Below, piece after piece: positions 8,324-18,300 of a stretch of DNA of 64,000 nucleotides (its first letter is position 1; every line of letters starts with the position of its first letter). Position numbers and translations under genes: made by a program. The notes below the pieces were generated by a model. That model was not told the DNA's origin. It saw only the letters and a program-made list of their open reading frames with translations, and did not search any database. This stretch comes from Pseudoxanthomonas sp. F37 (GTDB lineage Bacteria > Pseudomonadota > Gammaproteobacteria > Xanthomonadales > Xanthomonadaceae), in assembly GCF_022965755.1 (NCBI RefSeq), contig NZ_CP095187.1, forward strand, positions 3,596,001 to 3,660,000, in the 5' to 3' direction.

Positions 8324-9865
8324 TCAGTCCCGCCGGGGGTCGGCCCAGACGCTATGCGGATCGCCCGTCCGCGCGCGATGCCTGGTGGCGGCGGCCATCC
8401 GCCAGAACGCCACCGCCATCAGCAGCGCGGTCGCATCGATGAAGAACCGGTGCCAGTGGCCGTGCGCGAACGCGGCAAACACATGTTCGCCCGAGGCCAC
8501 GGCTCCCGCCACGGGAATGGCGGCGGTCAGCACCGCGCATGCCCACAGCAGTTCGTTTGCCGCGTGCGCGGGACGGCGCACCAGCGCCCAGGCCAGGCAC
8601 GTGAAGAAGACGGCGTAGTACACCGACGCTGCGGCCCAGGTCGGCAGCAGCGCGGCCGCGACGAACACCGCCGACACGCCCGCCACGCATCCCAGGCAGA
8701 CGCCGAGCGTCAGACCTGCCATCACCCGCGTGCGGCGCGGTTGCGCCGCCTCGCGGCGCTTGCGGCGCGCCTCGATCCACAGCAGGTTGCCGGTGTAGAA
8801 CAGGAACGCACCCGCCATGCCAAGCACGAAGTAGAGCCACTTCACCGCCATGTCGCCGAAGTTGCCGTAATGCAGGTGCTGCAGGCCGCGCAGGAAGGCC
8901 ATGCCCAGGGGATAGTCCGTCGGTGGCAGCGCCTTGATCAGTTCCCCGCTGGCGGCGTTGAGCGCCACACCCGCCATGGAGTTCAGTCGTCGCTGCGGCA
9001 GTTCGCCGTACAGCGTGACCTGTGCATGGGCATCGCCGGCCTCGTGGTAGTTGAGGCTTTCGATGGCGATGCCCGGCAGGGCGAGTTCCGCCCGCCTCAC
9101 CAGCTCGGCCACCGGCAACATCGGTTGCGCGATGCCGGCGGGCTCCACGTGCGGCGCCACGTCGAAGTCGCTCTCCAGGATGCCGAGCAGCTTGTTCTCG
9201 TAGACCAGGAACTGGAACGGCGCCAGCATGAGGAAGCCGATGGTCAGCACCGCGCCGCTCCACGCGAAGATCACGTGGAACGGCAGCGACAGCACGCCGA
9301 TGACGTTGTGCGCGTCCTGCCACATGCGCTTGATGTTGCGCCCCAGCCGCAGCGCGAACAGGTCCTTCAGGAAGCCGGGCGCATAGATCACCACGCCGCT
9401 GACCAGCGCCAGGCCGTAGAGGATGCAGAACACGCCGAACAGGTACATGCCGGCCGTGCGTGGCAGGCCCGCGGTGAAATGCAGGTCGTAGATGAATTCG
9501 ACGAAGCCGGCGCGCGCGGGCGTCTGCCGCAGACCCTCGTCCTCCAGCGCGAACTTGTGTTGTCGGGAGGTGCGCTCGTCGAACCAGTACAGGTGCGGCC
9601 GCGCGCCATGTTCGCCGGGCAGCGTGACGAAGAAGGCATGGTCCGCTTCAGGATGCTTCGCCAGCACCTGGTCCACCAGCGCCTGCGCCTGTGCCAACCC
9701 GACGTCCCGCGCGGGCGCCGCCTCGGCGGGACGTTCCCAGCCCTGCAGTTCATGGACGAACACGATGATGGAACCGGCATAGAACGCAATGAACAGGCCC
9801 ATGCCCGCCACCAGTCCCACCCAGGTGTGCACCGACAGGTACGTCCTCAGCGTGGCCGCCTTCAT
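8324..9865 (-). CDS. PepSY-domain transmembrane protein (iron-uptake-associated)
   Basis: A 513-residue inner-membrane protein of the PepSY-associated TM helix family, often found next to TonB-dependent siderophore receptors and thought to act as a periplasmic or membrane ferric reductase. Visible: a first transmembrane helix near residues 10-35 (VHTWVGLVAGMGLFIAFYAG), a PepSY-like periplasmic segment, a His-containing helix (YDLHFTAGLP), further helices in the middle (near 170-240 and 345-370), and several C-terminal helices. Conserved histidines (HTWVG, DLHF, HNVIG, HLHYGNFG) could ligate haem. The start at 9865 is taken because it overlaps the preceding stop by four bases (ATGA); an upstream ATG at 9946 lies inside the neighbour. 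Confidence 0.85.
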   Translation of the reverse strand: MKAATLRTYLSVHTWVGLVAGMGLFIAFYAGSIIVFVHELQGWERPAEAAPARDVGLAQAQALVDQVLAKHPEADHAFFVTLPGEHGARPHLYWFDERTSRQHKFALEDEGLRQTPARAGFVEFIYDLHFTAGLPRTAGMYLFGVFCILYGLALVSGVVIYAPGFLKDLFALRLGRNIKRMWQDAHNVIGVLSLPFHVIFAWSGAVLTIGFLMLAPFQFLVYENKLLGILESDFDVAPHVEPAGIAQPMLPVAELVRRAELALPGIAIESLNYHEAGDAHAQVTLYGELPQRRLNSMAGVALNAASGELIKALPPTDYPLGMAFLRGLQHLHYGNFGDMAVKWLYFVLGMAGAFLFYTGNLLWIEARRKRREAAQPRRTRVMAGLTLGVCLGCVAGVSAVFVAAALLPTWAAASVYYAVFFTCLAWALVRRPAHAANELLWACAVLTAAIPVAGAVASGEHVFAAFAHGHWHRFFIDATALLMAVAFWRMAAATRHRARTGDPHSVWADPRRD

Positions 9866-10137
9866 GCCGGCAGCTCCGTGGCCCAGCCGAGCAGCTTCGA
9901 CAGGTGGATCAGGCCGAAGCACAGCAGGGTCGCGCCGCCCATCCACAGCCAGGCGCGCAGGCCGGACTTGAACAGGAACGCACCGGACATCACCGCCACC
10001 CAGATCGGAAACGACATCAGCAGCCAGGGCAGCGTCACCCGCGTCAGCGCGCCCGGCCAGTGCAGCGCCACCAGGCCGACGATGCCCACCGTCAGCGGCA
10101 GCCCCAACAGTGCCGCAGCCAGCGACTTACCCCACAT
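9862..10137 (-). CDS. Small membrane protein, possibly DUF3649-like
   Basis: A 91-residue protein with about three hydrophobic helices (near residues 5-25, 30-52 and 58-80). The ATG at 10137 is chosen over one at 10170 because AAGGAG stands seven to ten bases upstream of it. It lies between another small membrane protein and the PepSY gene, with an 11-base overlap upstream and a four-base overlap downstream. In related operons this position is commonly held by DUF3649 iron-transport-associated proteins. The family match is from context and hydropathy, not from a specific motif, and the molecular role is unknown. Confidence 0.7.
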   Translation of the reverse strand: MWGKSLAAALLGLPLTVGIVGLVALHWPGALTRVTLPWLLMSFPIWVAVMSGAFLFKSGLRAWLWMGGATLLCFGLIHLSKLLGWATELPA

Positions 10138-10408
10138 GGCGCTTCTCCTTTCGTGCATGCCACCACGCATCGATATAGGGCAGCGCCACCCATCCCGTCA
10201 TCAGCGCGGTAAGCGCGGCGAATACGCCCGCCCATACGCCGAGCTGGACATGGGCCAGCGCGAGCGTGAGCAGCGTGCAGAGCCATGCGACGATGCGCAG
10301 CGGGCGCTTCTTCGCGATCGCGCCGGGAGAGAAGCGCTGGTGCGCACAGGCCAGGTAGAAGGCCAGTGAGGCGACCAGCGCGGGCAGCAGGTAGAGGACG
10401 CTCTTCAT
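10127..10408 (-). CDS. Small membrane protein, possibly DUF3325-like
   Basis: A 93-residue protein predicted to have three membrane helices (near 1-20, 35-57 and 58-78). The segment ACAHQRF after the first helix resembles the AxxHQR element of DUF3325 proteins, which accompany TonB receptors and PepSY proteins in iron-uptake operons. It starts 30 bases after the TonB receptor stop and overlaps the next small gene by 11 bases, so it belongs to the same transcript. Function is unknown; a role in transporting or reducing ferric siderophore is inferred from context. Confidence 0.7.
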   Translation of the reverse strand: MKSVLYLLPALVASLAFYLACAHQRFSPGAIAKKRPLRIVAWLCTLLTLALAHVQLGVWAGVFAALTALMTGWVALPYIDAWWHARKEKRHVG

Positions 10409-10437
10409 CGGAACTCCGTGTGGCGGACGCCGGGGGC

Positions 10438-12723
10438 TTACCAGCGGTAGTCGAAGCCGATGCCGACCACGCGGGGCGCACCCAGGATCACGTTCGGGCT
10501 GTCGTCCGACCAGGCGTACTGCGTATAGCCCCGGTCGAACAGGTTGCTGGCGAACACGTAGGCGCTCCAGTCCATGTTCTCGTAGCCGAAGCGGCCGTTG
10601 ACCAGCGTGCGCGAAGACAGCCTGCGTGCGTCGCTGCCGATGTCGGGCGTCACGTCGCTGCGGTAGTTGGCGTTGAGGTTGGCCAGCCAGTGCTCGCCGA
10701 AGCGGAGGTTGGCGCCGACGGCGAACGTCCAGCGCGGCGCGTAGGCGAACTCGGAGCCGGTGTAGTCGCTGATCTGCGCGTCGAGGATGGTCTTGAACTC
10801 GTCGTAACGCGTACGCGAGTAGCCCAGCGACGCATACCAGTCGAAGCCGGCGCCCACGCGATGGCTGGCCTCGATCTCGAACCCGTACAGGTGCGCCTTG
10901 CCGGCGTTGACGGTGTGGTAGTCGTAGTCGTTGATGCCGAACAGCGCAGTGACCTGCTTGTCTTCCCAGTCGATGTAGTACAGGTTGGCGTTGAGCGTCA
11001 GCCTGTCGTCCAGCCACTGGGAGCGCAGCGAAAGCTCGGCGTTCCAGGTGAACTCGGGGTCGTACGCATAGTTCTGCCCGCGTGCGATGTTGAAGGTCGA
11101 GCCACCGGAGCGGTAACCGCGCTGCACCACGAAGGCGGTGGACACGTCGTCGGTCCACGCGTAGCGCAGGCCCAGCTTGGGCAGGAACGCATCGAAATCG
11201 CGGGTGGATTCCGGCGTCTGGCTGTTGGCCTGCTGCACCATGCCCAGCACGGCCTGGTTGATGCCGGCGATGGCCGGCGCCAGCTGCGGACCGAACGCGG
11301 CCGCATCGGGCAGCGTGCCGGCGAAATCCGCGACGGCGACGGCACCGAACCGGTACTCCTCCTGGTCGTAGCGGAAGCCGCCCAGCAGGGCCAGGCGCTG
11401 GGTCAGGTCCACTTCGAAGTCGGTGAACAGCGCCACGTTGCGCGAACGCGACTGGCCGTCGCTGGCGTAGTCCACCGGGATCACCGGCAGCGCCTGCGCG
11501 TACAGGCCGGCCACATAGGCCGCGGTCGCCGCATCCAGCCCGGCGCCCTGCAGCACGGCGGCGATCGTGGACACCGGCGTGTCCACGTTGGTGCGGTTGA
11601 TGCTGACGTTGTCGGTCTCACGCTGCGAGGCATACAGGCCGACGAGGCCGCGCAGGCGCTCGCCGCGGTAGTGCGCGCGGAACTCCTGCGAGAACGTGCC
11701 GTACTGCTCGTCGGTATCGCCGTAGGCCTCGGCGCGCTCGGTCAGGTCGGTATCGAACCGGCGCTGCATGTCGGTGTCCGACCACGCCGTCACCGCCGAC
11801 AGCGACCAGCGGTCGGCGAGCGCGTAGTCGACTTCCAGGGTGGCGATCTGGCCCAGCGCATCGGTGGTGCCCGGATAGTCCGAGGTGTTGATGCGGTCGT
11901 CGTAGTAGTCCGGCACGTCGTTGCGCGAGTAGGCGTACATGTACGGCCCCTGGCGATCGTCGCGCGTGTAGGTCAGGCGCGCGGTCAGGCCTTCGATGCC
12001 CTTGGGCGACCACAGCAGCTTGGCGCGCGTCATCGTCGATTCGCGTTCGTCCTCGCCCACGCCGCGTGTCGGGTTATGGACGAAACCGTCGAACGAACGG
12101 TCTTCCACCGCCACCCGGAACGCCAGCTCGTCGGCCACCAGCGGGCCGCCGCCGGCGAAGGCGATGCGCCGGTCGGAGGGATCGGACACCAGCAGGCGCG
12201 CACGTCCGGACCAGTCCATCGTCGGGTCCTCGGTGCGCAGCACGATGGCACCGGCCAGTGCGTTCTCGCCCTGGATGGTGGACTGCGGACCGCGCAGCAC
12301 TTCCACCTGCGCCATGTCCCACAGGTCGGTCGGGCCCGCATCGCTGACCTGGCTGGGCAGCGCCGCGCCGTCCACGTAGATCGTCGCCAGCGGATTGGGC
12401 GCCCCGGCCTCGTTGGCGATGCCGCGGATGGTGAAGCCGCGGTCGCCGTACATCTGCGACACGTTGGCGGTCCGGTTGAGGACGTCGAACAGGCTGAGCA
12501 GGTTTTCCTGCTCGATCCTCACCGAGGTCGACACCGCCACGCTGGCGGTGGTGTCCTGCAGCGAGCGGTCGGTCTTCTCGCCCCGCACGACGATCTCATC
12601 GAGCGTGGTCGGTTCCGGAGCGGCGGAAGAAGGGGCCTGGGCGTTGGCCTGGAATACGGAAAACAGACACGCAGCCAGCACGGACACGCGCTGGCCGGCA
12701 ACGTGGGACAGGGGGTACTGCAC
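10438..12723 (-). CDS. TonB-dependent outer-membrane receptor, probably iron/siderophore
   Basis: About 761 residues. A signal peptide ends near AxA (QANAQA), followed by a TonB-box-like DEIVVRG, a plug domain (about 55-165, with VEVLRGPQSTIQG) and a 22-strand-type barrel ending in the terminal aromatic signature (GFDYRW). I prefer the GTG at 12723 because GGGGAA lies seven bases upstream; an in-frame ATG at 12759 without a Shine-Dalgarno would give 773 residues. It heads the operon with two small membrane proteins and a PepSY protein, and a Fur-box-like palindrome lies about 80 bases upstream. The ligand is inferred to be a ferric siderophore or other iron source; the plug/barrel alone does not tell. 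Confidence 0.88.
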   Translation of the reverse strand: MQYPLSHVAGQRVSVLAACLFSVFQANAQAPSSAAPEPTTLDEIVVRGEKTDRSLQDTTASVAVSTSVRIEQENLLSLFDVLNRTANVSQMYGDRGFTIRGIANEAGAPNPLATIYVDGAALPSQVSDAGPTDLWDMAQVEVLRGPQSTIQGENALAGAIVLRTEDPTMDWSGRARLLVSDPSDRRIAFAGGGPLVADELAFRVAVEDRSFDGFVHNPTRGVGEDERESTMTRAKLLWSPKGIEGLTARLTYTRDDRQGPYMYAYSRNDVPDYYDDRINTSDYPGTTDALGQIATLEVDYALADRWSLSAVTAWSDTDMQRRFDTDLTERAEAYGDTDEQYGTFSQEFRAHYRGERLRGLVGLYASQRETDNVSINRTNVDTPVSTIAAVLQGAGLDAATAAYVAGLYAQALPVIPVDYASDGQSRSRNVALFTDFEVDLTQRLALLGGFRYDQEEYRFGAVAVADFAGTLPDAAAFGPQLAPAIAGINQAVLGMVQQANSQTPESTRDFDAFLPKLGLRYAWTDDVSTAFVVQRGYRSGGSTFNIARGQNYAYDPEFTWNAELSLRSQWLDDRLTLNANLYYIDWEDKQVTALFGINDYDYHTVNAGKAHLYGFEIEASHRVGAGFDWYASLGYSRTRYDEFKTILDAQISDYTGSEFAYAPRWTFAVGANLRFGEHWLANLNANYRSDVTPDIGSDARRLSSRTLVNGRFGYENMDWSAYVFASNLFDRGYTQYAWSDDSPNVILGAPRVVGIGFDYRW

Positions 12724-12802
12724 GGGTGGTTCCCCAGAACGAGGCCCTGCATGGGCCATGGGGGACGCGGCGACAGGCTGACGTCCGACCGCACTATGCT
12801 AT

Positions 12803-12825
12803 ATGCGAATAGGATTCACTTGCAA
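12803..12825 (-). promoter_or_regulatory. Fur-box-like operator
   Basis: On the minus strand the 23 bases begin TTGCAAGTGAAT and end ATTCGCAT, with inverted GTGAAT/ATTCGC arms. This resembles the gammaproteobacterial Fur site of the form GCAAnTGAnAATnATTnnCAT. It lies about 80 bases upstream of the TonB receptor start, the right place for iron repression. The match is imperfect and was judged by eye. Confidence 0.6.
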
Positions 12826-12853
12826 TCAGTGGAGCCCGCGGTCACGGGCGGAT

Positions 12854-14251
12854 TCACTCCGCAGCAGGCAGCACCACCGTGAACGTCGTGCCCATCCCCA
12901 ACTGGCTGGTCGCGCCTAGGGTGCCGCCTGCCCGTGTCACCAGGTCGCGTATGACGGACAGGCCAAGGCCGGTGCCTTCGCCCGCCGGCTTGGTGGTGAA
13001 GAACGGATCGAAGATGCGCGCAAGCACTTCTTCGCCCATGCCGGTGCCGGTATCGGCGAACTCCAGCACGCAGCCCCCCTCATCGCCCTGCGCGACGCCG
13101 ATGGAGAAGACGCCGCCGTGGGGCATCGCATGGTCGGCGTTGGCCGCGATGTTGAGCACCATCAGTTCGAACCGGTCCCGGTCCATCCGGACCGGTGACG
13201 GGGCATCGCCCAGGGCCAGACGCAGGTCCACCTCGGGCTTGAGCAGCTGGCGCAGCATGGCCTGGATGTCCACCAGGGCGCTGGCGGCATCGAAGGTCTC
13301 TTCCGCGTAGTCGTCCTGGCGCGCGAACGTCATCAGCTTGTGCGTCAGCAGCGTCGCCCGGCGCGCGGCCGCCTCGATGCCCTCGAACGACGCCCTGCCT
13401 TCCTCGACCTGGCCGGCCCGAAGGCCTTTGCGCGCATAGCCGCTGATCACGGCCATGATGTTGCCGAAATCGTGCGCCACGCCGCCCGCCAGGCGACCCA
13501 CCGCCTCGACCTTGCGGGCGTGGATGAGCTGCTCCTGCGCGAGCTCGCGCTCGTTGATCTCCTGCTGCAGCCGCTGGTTGGTGGCCGCGAGCTGGTTTCC
13601 GCGCACCGTGGCCTCGTTCAGGCTCTGGCGCAACGCGGCCGAACTGCGGTCGAGCACGATGGCGATCATCAGGAACATGGCGGCGCTGAATGCGGCGTCG
13701 CCGTACAGCGCGGCGGCATCGCCCTTGCGGGACACATCCACGGAAATGCCCAGGAAGAACGCCGCCACGATGCAGGCGAACATCAGCCACAGCGCGCCCC
13801 TGCCCACCACCAGCGCCGCGATCGCCATCCAGATGACCAGCACGGGCTGTTCGAAGCGTTGCGCGCCGAACCCGGTGGTCAGGTAGGCGGGCACCACCGA
13901 GGCGGCGAACACCACCAGCAGCAGCCGCGAGGCCCACGCGAAGCGCCCATGCCGGATCAGCACGAAGCTGAGAGCCGCGCCGGCGCATACCGACAGGCTC
14001 AGCGCCATGCTGGTCAGCTCGCCTGGCCGCCACGGGATATCCACCGCGAAGGCACGATAGGCCCACGCAAGCGCAGGCAGCACCGCCAGCAGCAAGGAGA
14101 TCAGCTGCAGCATCGGCGCATTGCGCCTGTCCACCGGATCGGCGATGGGAACATCGCGCCACCAGGCCATCGGTGCGCGCCACAGGCGGGCCAGGCGCGA
14201 TGCAGGACCGCCATGGCGCTCGCGGGTAGCGGGAATGGCGCGGTCATTCAT
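12854..14251 (-). CDS. Membrane sensor histidine kinase
   Basis: A 465-residue two-component kinase. The N-terminal half holds five or six transmembrane helices (about residues 46-205) without a large periplasmic domain, so it probably senses a membrane or intramembrane signal. A short coiled coil follows (about 205-245), then the phospho-acceptor box HDFGN with His260. The ATPase domain shows the N box (NIAANADHA), G1 (DTGTGMG) and G2 (GEGTGLGLS). No receiver domain is attached. It is the last gene of the codirectional group formed by the response regulator, giant exported protein, barrel and OmpA-like genes. Pairing with the regulator at 28539 is an inference from synteny; the kinase could also serve another regulator. 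Confidence 0.88.
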   Translation of the reverse strand: MNDRAIPATRERHGGPASRLARLWRAPMAWWRDVPIADPVDRRNAPMLQLISLLLAVLPALAWAYRAFAVDIPWRPGELTSMALSLSVCAGAALSFVLIRHGRFAWASRLLLVVFAASVVPAYLTTGFGAQRFEQPVLVIWMAIAALVVGRGALWLMFACIVAAFFLGISVDVSRKGDAAALYGDAAFSAAMFLMIAIVLDRSSAALRQSLNEATVRGNQLAATNQRLQQEINERELAQEQLIHARKVEAVGRLAGGVAHDFGNIMAVISGYARKGLRAGQVEEGRASFEGIEAAARRATLLTHKLMTFARQDDYAEETFDAASALVDIQAMLRQLLKPEVDLRLALGDAPSPVRMDRDRFELMVLNIAANADHAMPHGGVFSIGVAQGDEGGCVLEFADTGTGMGEEVLARIFDPFFTTKPAGEGTGLGLSVIRDLVTRAGGTLGATSQLGMGTTFTVVLPAAE

Positions 14252-14336
14252 GGATCCGCTCTCCAGACGACCGGGCCACGCGCAGGTTTCCCATCACTCC
14301 ACTCCACCCATCCACGAAGAGAGACGAGTATAGGCG

Positions 14337-15356
14337 CTACCGCGGGTCGGCCTGGGCGGACTGGACGCGCAGCCGCACTTCCACCCGGCGATTGGGGATC
14401 AGGCATTCGCGCAGGGCCGCCTGGGGCTTGACGCCCTCGCACTGCTGGACCTGCTCCACGTCGCCTTTGAAGGTGTAGGCGATCATGGCCGGATCGATGC
14501 CCCGCTCCACGAGCAAGGCCTGCACGGTCCGGGCGCGCCGTTCGGAGAGCGCCTGGTTGTAGTCGAACCCGCGTCCCTGCAGACGGTCGGCGTGGCCGAC
14601 CAGTTCGACGCCTGTCAGCGTCAGTCCTTCCTTGGGCAGGCGCGCCAGCTCGCGGTCCAGGCTCCACAGCGAGTAAACCCGGATGTCGTCGCGGCCGGAG
14701 CGGTCGAACTCGAACAGCACGTTGACGGTCAGCACGGTGCCGGCCGGCACCACCGCGGGCGCGTCGGCAGCGGCGCCGCACTGGCGCGCCATCGCTTCGG
14801 CGTCGCCCACCCAGTCCTCGGCGATCTGGATATAGGGCTTGGCGTGCCGCCACTGCTGCTGGTTGAACTCGTTGCCCGCATGCACCAGTTCCACCTCGCC
14901 GCAGGCCACGGCTTGCTGGGCGCAGGCGAAACCGGGCGTGCCATGGATCGCACCCAGGCGCTTCCACAGGTCTTCGCGCACGCGCGCGGCGTCGTTCACC
15001 AGCGGCGTATCGGTCGGCAACGGTGCGACGCCCTGCTCCATGCCGGCAATGAGCTTCTCCGATTCGGTCAGCGCTGCCTGCGGGAAGTCGCTGCGGTCGT
15101 TGCGGCCGTATTCGTGGAAGGACACGTCCAGCCAGCACTGCGCCTTGGACAGGTGGTAGTCGCGCACGGGGCGGCCGGCATCGTTGAGCGCCTTGATGCG
15201 CCCCTGGGTGCGCTCGTAGCCGGACAGGTCGGCGTGGATGGCCTCGTCGGTGATCCGGTCGCGTTGCGGGGTGAGCACGGTCTGCTGCGCGCTGGCGCCG
15301 ATGGCCAGGGTGGCGAGGACGGCGGCGGCGAGAAGGGCGGGCTTGGTGATGGTCAT
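14337..15356 (-). CDS. OmpA-family protein
   Basis: A 339-residue exported protein. The N-terminus is a signal peptide ending near ASAQ (about residue 23). The middle region (about 25-205) is rich in polar residues and helices and carries several cysteines (CWLDVSF, CAQQAVACGE, RQCG). The C-terminal part (about 210-330) is an OmpA/MotB peptidoglycan-binding domain with FEFDRSG, GHADRLG-like and NQALSERRARTV elements, the last corresponding to the NxxLSxxRAxxV motif. It probably anchors a complex to peptidoglycan. It follows the barrel gene by only 11 bases, so the two are likely made from one transcript with the giant repeat protein. Confidence 0.85.
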   Translation of the reverse strand: MTITKPALLAAAVLATLAIGASAQQTVLTPQRDRITDEAIHADLSGYERTQGRIKALNDAGRPVRDYHLSKAQCWLDVSFHEYGRNDRSDFPQAALTESEKLIAGMEQGVAPLPTDTPLVNDAARVREDLWKRLGAIHGTPGFACAQQAVACGEVELVHAGNEFNQQQWRHAKPYIQIAEDWVGDAEAMARQCGAAADAPAVVPAGTVLTVNVLFEFDRSGRDDIRVYSLWSLDRELARLPKEGLTLTGVELVGHADRLQGRGFDYNQALSERRARTVQALLVERGIDPAMIAYTFKGDVEQVQQCEGVKPQAALRECLIPNRRVEVRLRVQSAQADPR

Positions 15357-15367
15357 GTCGTGTTTCC

Positions 15368-18300
15368 TCAGCGCACCGGATCGCGGTAGCGGACGTCGTC
15401 TCTACGGAAAAGGTCTTCGTCGAACTTGAAGCGCAGGCGGATGAACGCGCCCTGCTGCGTGTACTCGTAACCGCTCAGGTCCTCGTCGCCGCGGAAGCCG
15501 GTGGCGTTGTAGCCCGCCGACAGCCACAGGTTCTGCCGCAGCAGGCGCCCCACTTCCACGCCGAACGCATACTGGTTGGCGCCGTCCTGGCCGCGGAACG
15601 CCGAACCCAGCACGCCGATGTCCCAGTTCTCGGTGATGTCGTAGACCACGCGGCCGGAGACCAGCACCGCGTTGAACTCGTCGTCGACGCGCCCGGTGTC
15701 GGCGTAGAAGAAGCTGTCCTGCTGCCACTTCGCGGCCACCCGGCCGGTCAGCCACCACGGCCGCGACGGATGCCAGTCGGCATGCGCCGAGACGATGTGC
15801 GCGCTGGTGCGGATGTCCTGGCCCGTGTCCGAGCCGAAGCCCGAGCCGTCCATGCCGCTCTCGTCCTTCTCCAGCTTGTACTCGTAGCGGGCCAGCGCGT
15901 TGACGCGGTTGGTGTCCGTGTCGCGGTACGCCGCACCGATCTGGAAACGGTCCTGCAATACGTCGCCGCGCGCGTCGTATTCGGTGCGCAGCAGGTAGTT
16001 GCGCGCCAGCAGCGTCCAGTCGCGGCTCAGCTTGCGGGCCGCCAGGAACTGCAGCAGCGTGGTGTTGTAGCCCTCGTGGGTCGGCGTGCCGGCGACGTCG
16101 TCGGAGATGCGGTGTTCCAGCCGCACGTTGCCACGCCACAGCGGGTTGGCGCTGTAATCCAGCGCCACGCCGATGCCGGTCGAATCGCCGACATTGCCGG
16201 AAATCACGTTGGTATGTTCCAACGACGTATCCAGGCGCAGGCCCTCGCGCAGGTCCCAGCGGTTGCGCATGCCGGAGGCGGCCTGGATGTCGCGGCCGGC
16301 GATGGCGTCGCGCAGGCGGTACTCGGAGAACAGCTGCGTGTCCTTGATGAAGCTGGTATCCACGCCCAGCGCCACGGTGTCCGCCTCGCGACCGTCCTGG
16401 GTCAGGCCGTTCACGCCGCTGATGCCGGTCTGCTTCTCGTAGCGGCCATAGAGGCGGCTGCGTTCGCGCAACTGGTAGTCCATGCCCAGCGCCACGCGGT
16501 TGCGGTCCTGGCCATGGATGTCCTGCTCCACTTCGCCGCCCAGGCTGAAGCGTTCGCTGGCGCGGTAGCCGGCGCCGATGCGCAGCATGTCCGAGGACAG
16601 CTCGGTGCCCACCGGCAGGCCGCTGGCCACGTCGTTGGGATTGCCGCTGCTGATGATCGGCAGGCCGGTCAACGGATCCAACGGCTGCTGGCCGTAGCCC
16701 AGCGCACCACCGCCGGCGCCCGTGGCGTAGCCGCCCGACAGTCCGCCGATGTTGCCGTAGCCGCTGCTGGTGGCCCAGGTGTAATAGGCGCCGACCGTCT
16801 CGCGGATGGCACGGTAACCGAAGTCCAGCGTCAGCCTGTCGGTGACCTTCACCCGCGTGCCGGCGCTGGCGGCGTTGCGTTCGCCGCCCTCGGGGTTGCG
16901 GTCTTCGCTGCGCAGTCCTTCGGCATACAGCTCGAACCGGTCGTTGAGACGCCAGCGCGTGGTCAGGCTGTACTCGCCGCGGCCGCCGTACAGCGGCGAA
17001 GCGGGATTGTTGAATTCCGGATCGGACTGGCCGGCGAACAGCTTCAGGTCCACGTCCGCGCTGGCGTGCCCAAGCTCCACCCGCCACGCGTTGCCTTCCA
17101 CCTGCCCGCTGAGGCCCTGCAGCGCGGGCGTGCCGTACTGGTTGACCGAGTTGGTGTTCACTTCGCTGCGCGTGCGCGCGGCTTCGGCCACCAGCCACGT
17201 GTTGGCGCCCAGCTTGTAGCCGATGTTCGCGCTGCCCATCTCGAAGGCGGCGAACGGGTTGCGGTCGTCCACGTACGAGCCGCCGATCTCGCCATGTTCG
17301 CCCACGCGCAGCTGCGCATCCGCGCCCAGCACCAGGAATTTCTCGGTGCCCTGGTCCAGTTCGTAGGTGATGCGCAGCGAGACGGGATTGAGGTCGCTGT
17401 CGAACGAAGGCAGGAAGCTGTTGAGCAGGATGCGGCCGGAGAACGGCTCGAAGCTGTAGTCCACCAGCCGGCCCAGCGGGCGCACCGAGACGATGCGCGA
17501 GGGCTGGTTGCGGTCGCGCACGACCACTTCCACGCGCTCGCTGCCTTCCAGCACGGCGTTATTGCGCAGGCCGTAAGGACCGCTGCCGGCGGCCGGCAGT
17601 TCCTCGATCACCTGGCGCAGCGAGTCCTCGATGGCGAACACGTTGCCGCGCACGCGTGCGTTCTCGAAGTGCCAGCCCAGCCCGGTGGCGGTACGGTTGT
17701 AGGTGCCCAGCACGCGCGGTGCGGCGCGGGTGCCGGCATCCGCGCCGGTCTGCGTCGCCAGGTTGTCGCCGGTCTGGAAGTCGCCGTACAGCAGGTAGCT
17801 GCGGCCCTTGTCCACGCGCACGTACAGGCGTTCGGCCGAACGCGCATCGAAGCCGCGCAGCGAGGCGTCGCCGTACACGGGGTAGAACTCTTCCGGCTGG
17901 ATGTCGCGCAACAGGCGGGCGCGCACTTCCTTGTCCGAATCGTAGGCCGCGGTGAGCAGGTATTCGCCCTTGATGGTGCCCTTGGCGAAGAACGCCGCGC
18001 GTGCCGCTCCGTTGGCCTTGCCGCTGTTGAACTGCTTCTCCCAGCGGCGGATCTCGCGCTCGAAGCCGTCGCCGCGCTGGGTGCCGTTGATCAGCCCGTC
18101 GCCGTTGCGGCGGAAGTTGATCACGCCTTCGATCAGGCCGGTGGCGATCATGTCGCGCATTTCCGGCACGAAGCCGACCACGCCCTCGGCACTGTGCGCG
18201 CCCGAGGTCACCCGCAACAGCACGTCCTGCGGATCGTGCGGCGCGAGCAGTTCGAATTCGGCCCTGCCGTCGCGCACGGGAAGCTGCACGCCGGGGGTGA

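Noticed and set aside
8255..10369. Open plus-strand frame of 704 codons opposite the PepSY operon
   Set aside because: Antisense of three real membrane-protein genes with good start sites and overlaps. The plus product is Arg/Gln/His-rich and featureless.
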